A DNA stretch of 33,053 bases, from the NCBI RefSeq assembly GCF_024448165.1, contig NZ_JAMOLN010000117.1, positions 1 through 33,053 on the forward strand, written 5' to 3'. This DNA comes from Streptomyces longispororuber. GTDB lineage: Bacteria > Actinomycetota > Actinomycetes > Streptomycetales > Streptomycetaceae. Positions within the stretch are counted from its first letter, which is position 1. The number at the start of each line of letters is the position of its first letter. Under the pieces are notes generated by a model. That model was given only the letters and a program-made list of their open reading frames with translations. It did no database searches and was not told where the DNA came from. This document shows positions 31,608 to 33,053 of the stretch, in pieces. A program made the position numbers and the translations under genes.

Positions 31608-32801
31608 ATGCCGACCTGCCCGAACGGACACCAGTCGGGTTCCGACGACTGGTGCGAGGTCTGCGGTCACCGCATGGCCGGTGCCGTGCCCCCGCCCCCG
31701 CCGCCGCCTCCGGCCGCCGGCTACGGCTACCCCCAGCAGCCGCCCGCGCCGCAGGCGCCCCAGGGTGGTGGCGGAGCCGAGCTGTGCCCGCAGTGCCGCA
31801 CGCCGCGTGAGGGCGGCGCGCCGTTCTGCGAGGAGTGCCGCTGGAACTTCCTCACGAACACGGCGACGTCGTACACCCCGGCGGCCCCGAACCCGCCGCT
31901 GCCGCACACCTCCGGCGGCCCGCAGGGCCCCAACCCGGCGCTGCGCTTCCAGCAGCCGCCGCAGGGGCCCGACCCGTACGAGTACCAGGGCTCGCGCCCC
32001 TCGCAGATGAACCGGCCCGCCGAGCCGATCCCGCCGAATCCGTTCGGCAACGAGCCGCCGGGACCGGTCCAGCCGCGGCCCTACGAGGGTCCCGGTGCGA
32101 ACGGGACGGGCGGGGGCGTCCCGCAGGCGTTCCAGCAGCAGCCGCCGGCGCCCGTGCAGCCGCAGCGGCCCGGGCCGCCCGCGCCGCCGCCGTTCCCCGA
32201 CTACCCGCAGTCCCCGGACCCGCAGGGTCCGCCGCCCCCGCCCGGTCCCTCGCCGTCGTTCGGCGGGGGTGGCGGTGACGACTGGGTGATCTCGCCGCCG
32301 TCGTCGCCGTCGACCGCGCCGGAGGGGCCGCCGCAGCACGGCTTCCCGCCGCAGCAGCAGCCGCCCGGCCCCGGTTACCCGCAGTCGCAGGGTCCCGTCT
32401 CCTGGTCCGCGACGATCGGGCCCGACCGGGACTACTTCATGGCGATGATGCAGCGCAGCGGGCCCGAGGCGTCGGGTCTGAACCTGCCCGCGTACTCGCC
32501 GGAGCAGCAGCGCCGGCTCACCGGCAACCAGATCACGATCGGCCGCCGCCGGCACTCGACCGGGGACACCCCCGACATCGACCTGTCGGTGCCGCCGGAG
32601 GATCCGGGGGTCTCGCACTCGCACGCGGTGCTGGTGCAGCAGCCGGACGGTACGTGGGCCGTCGTCGACCAGAACTCGACGAACGGCACGACGGTCAACG
32701 GCGGCGAGGAGCCCATCCAGCCCTTCGTCCCGGTCCCCCTCCAGGACGGCGACCGCGTCCACGTCGGCGCATGGACGACCATCACGATCCGCCGCGACTA
32801 G
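31608..32801 (+). CDS. FHA-domain protein with zinc ribbons and a long Pro/Gln-rich linker
   Basis: 397 residues from an ATG at 31608, with GAAAGGGGG upstream. Zinc-binding elements are C4/H8/C16/C19 and C60/C63/C74/C77. A Pro/Gly/Gln-rich linker spans about 85-265. The C-terminal FHA domain (about 300-397) has its phosphothreonine-binding residues: IGRRR (G312, R313), SHSHA (S336, H337) and NSTNGTTVNG (356-365). It should bind phosphothreonine made by the neighbouring kinase, as GarA/OdhI does for PknG in other actinobacteria. It differs from GarA by its ribbons and linker and by lacking a TTxx N-terminus. Last gene of the unit. Confidence 0.92.
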   Translation: MPTCPNGHQSGSDDWCEVCGHRMAGAVPPPPPPPPAAGYGYPQQPPAPQAPQGGGGAELCPQCRTPREGGAPFCEECRWNFLTNTATSYTPAAPNPPLPHTSGGPQGPNPALRFQQPPQGPDPYEYQGSRPSQMNRPAEPIPPNPFGNEPPGPVQPRPYEGPGANGTGGGVPQAFQQQPPAPVQPQRPGPPAPPPFPDYPQSPDPQGPPPPPGPSPSFGGGGGDDWVISPPSSPSTAPEGPPQHGFPPQQQPPGPGYPQSQGPVSWSATIGPDRDYFMAMMQRSGPEASGLNLPAYSPEQQRRLTGNQITIGRRRHSTGDTPDIDLSVPPEDPGVSHSHAVLVQQPDGTWAVVDQNSTNGTTVNGGEEPIQPFVPVPLQDGDRVHVGAWTTITIRRD

Positions 32802-32819
32802 GTCACTCCGCTTCCGGCC

Positions 32820-32981
32820 GCGGGCCGGTGGGGCTTCTCGCGCAGTTCCCCGCGCCCCTGGAGCATGCGGCTCCGCCGCAGCCCCATCGGGCGCCCCTTC
32901 ATCACGGCGCCCCTGAGATGGCGCACGAAGTGCGCATCTCAGGGGCGCGGGGAACTGCGCGACCAGCCCCCACCGGCCCGC
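32820..32981. repeat. Long inverted-repeat element, copy 2
   Basis: Same element and same orientation as 21952-22097, with a slightly longer centre. Outer 14-bp arms are 32820-32833 with 32968-32981. Inner 22-bp arms are 32839-32860 with 32940-32961, identical in sequence to those of copy 1. It lies between the FHA gene and a converging minus-strand gene and probably terminates both. Confidence 0.85.
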
Positions 32982-33002
32982 ACCCGCCAAGACGGCACAC
33001 CC

Positions 33003-33053
33003 CTACGGCGCGAGAGCCCACACGTACGGCCCGCCGGGATCGTCCAGCCAGGC
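33003..33053 (-). CDS. 3' end of a minus-strand gene
   Basis: The minus strand reads AWLDDPGGPYVWALAP and a TAG stop (33003-33005). The frame runs off the right edge, and 16 codons are too few to identify a family. Its position just after the inverted repeat fits a gene converging on the FHA gene. Coding status is an inference from the open frame and context. Confidence 0.45.
   Translation of the reverse strand, partial: AWLDDPGGPYVWALAP

Overview
The window is high-GC actinobacterial DNA, most probably from a Streptomyces. GC-rich third codon positions, frequent GTG starts, several apparently leaderless promoters, a csn-type glucosamine-oligosaccharide operon, and a dispersed GC-rich inverted repeat found at two places all fit that genus. 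No rRNA, tRNA, CRISPR array or insertion sequence was seen. The densely packed genes belong to about six functional blocks.

Positions 1-2040 hold a divergent pair: a class A FAD monooxygenase (partial, running off the left edge) and a TetR regulator, sharing a promoter region with a duplicated operator. Positions 2055-4584 (minus strand) hold a small membrane protein, the 4-alpha-glucanotransferase MalQ and, translationally coupled upstream of malQ, a 70-residue peptide with 12-residue repeats. Positions 4903-7875 encode a secreted GH84-like beta-N-acetylglucosaminidase with a CBM32-type C-terminus and an altered catalytic pair. Positions 7966-10546 are a PadR regulator plus an ABC ATPase and FtsX-type permease with stop/start overlaps. 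This operon converges on an mscS-family channel gene across a perfect 21-bp hairpin. Positions 11990-15073 are housekeeping or accessory genes: an HNH endonuclease, an aldo/keto reductase, a RraA-like protein and an alpha/beta hydrolase.

Positions 15103-21928 are a csn-type operon: ROK repressor, ABC solute-binding lipoprotein, two permeases, a GH4 glycosidase and a BadF-type sugar kinase. It is preceded by a good promoter and one near-perfect palindromic operator. It carries no ABC ATPase, so it probably borrows a shared one such as MsiK.

Positions 22230-32801 are the most interesting part. Seven co-directional genes encode a four-TM GlnX-like protein, a GlnH-like amino-acid-binding protein, an unrecognised helical protein, a PknG-type Ser/Thr kinase, a zinc-ribbon PP2C phosphatase, a VWA (MIDAS) protein and a zinc-ribbon FHA protein. 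The first two and the kinase correspond to the mycobacterial GlnX-GlnH-PknG amino-acid-sensing relay. The PP2C, VWA and FHA genes add an eraser, a metal-dependent scaffold and a phosphothreonine reader, recalling the kinase/PP2C/VWA (TerY-P) triads. The model is an extracytoplasmic amino-acid signal passed through GlnX to a soluble kinase, with a dedicated phosphatase, scaffold and reader. The cluster is flanked by two same-orientation copies of a 146-162 bp inverted-repeat element. The last bases contain the 3' end of a converging minus-strand gene.
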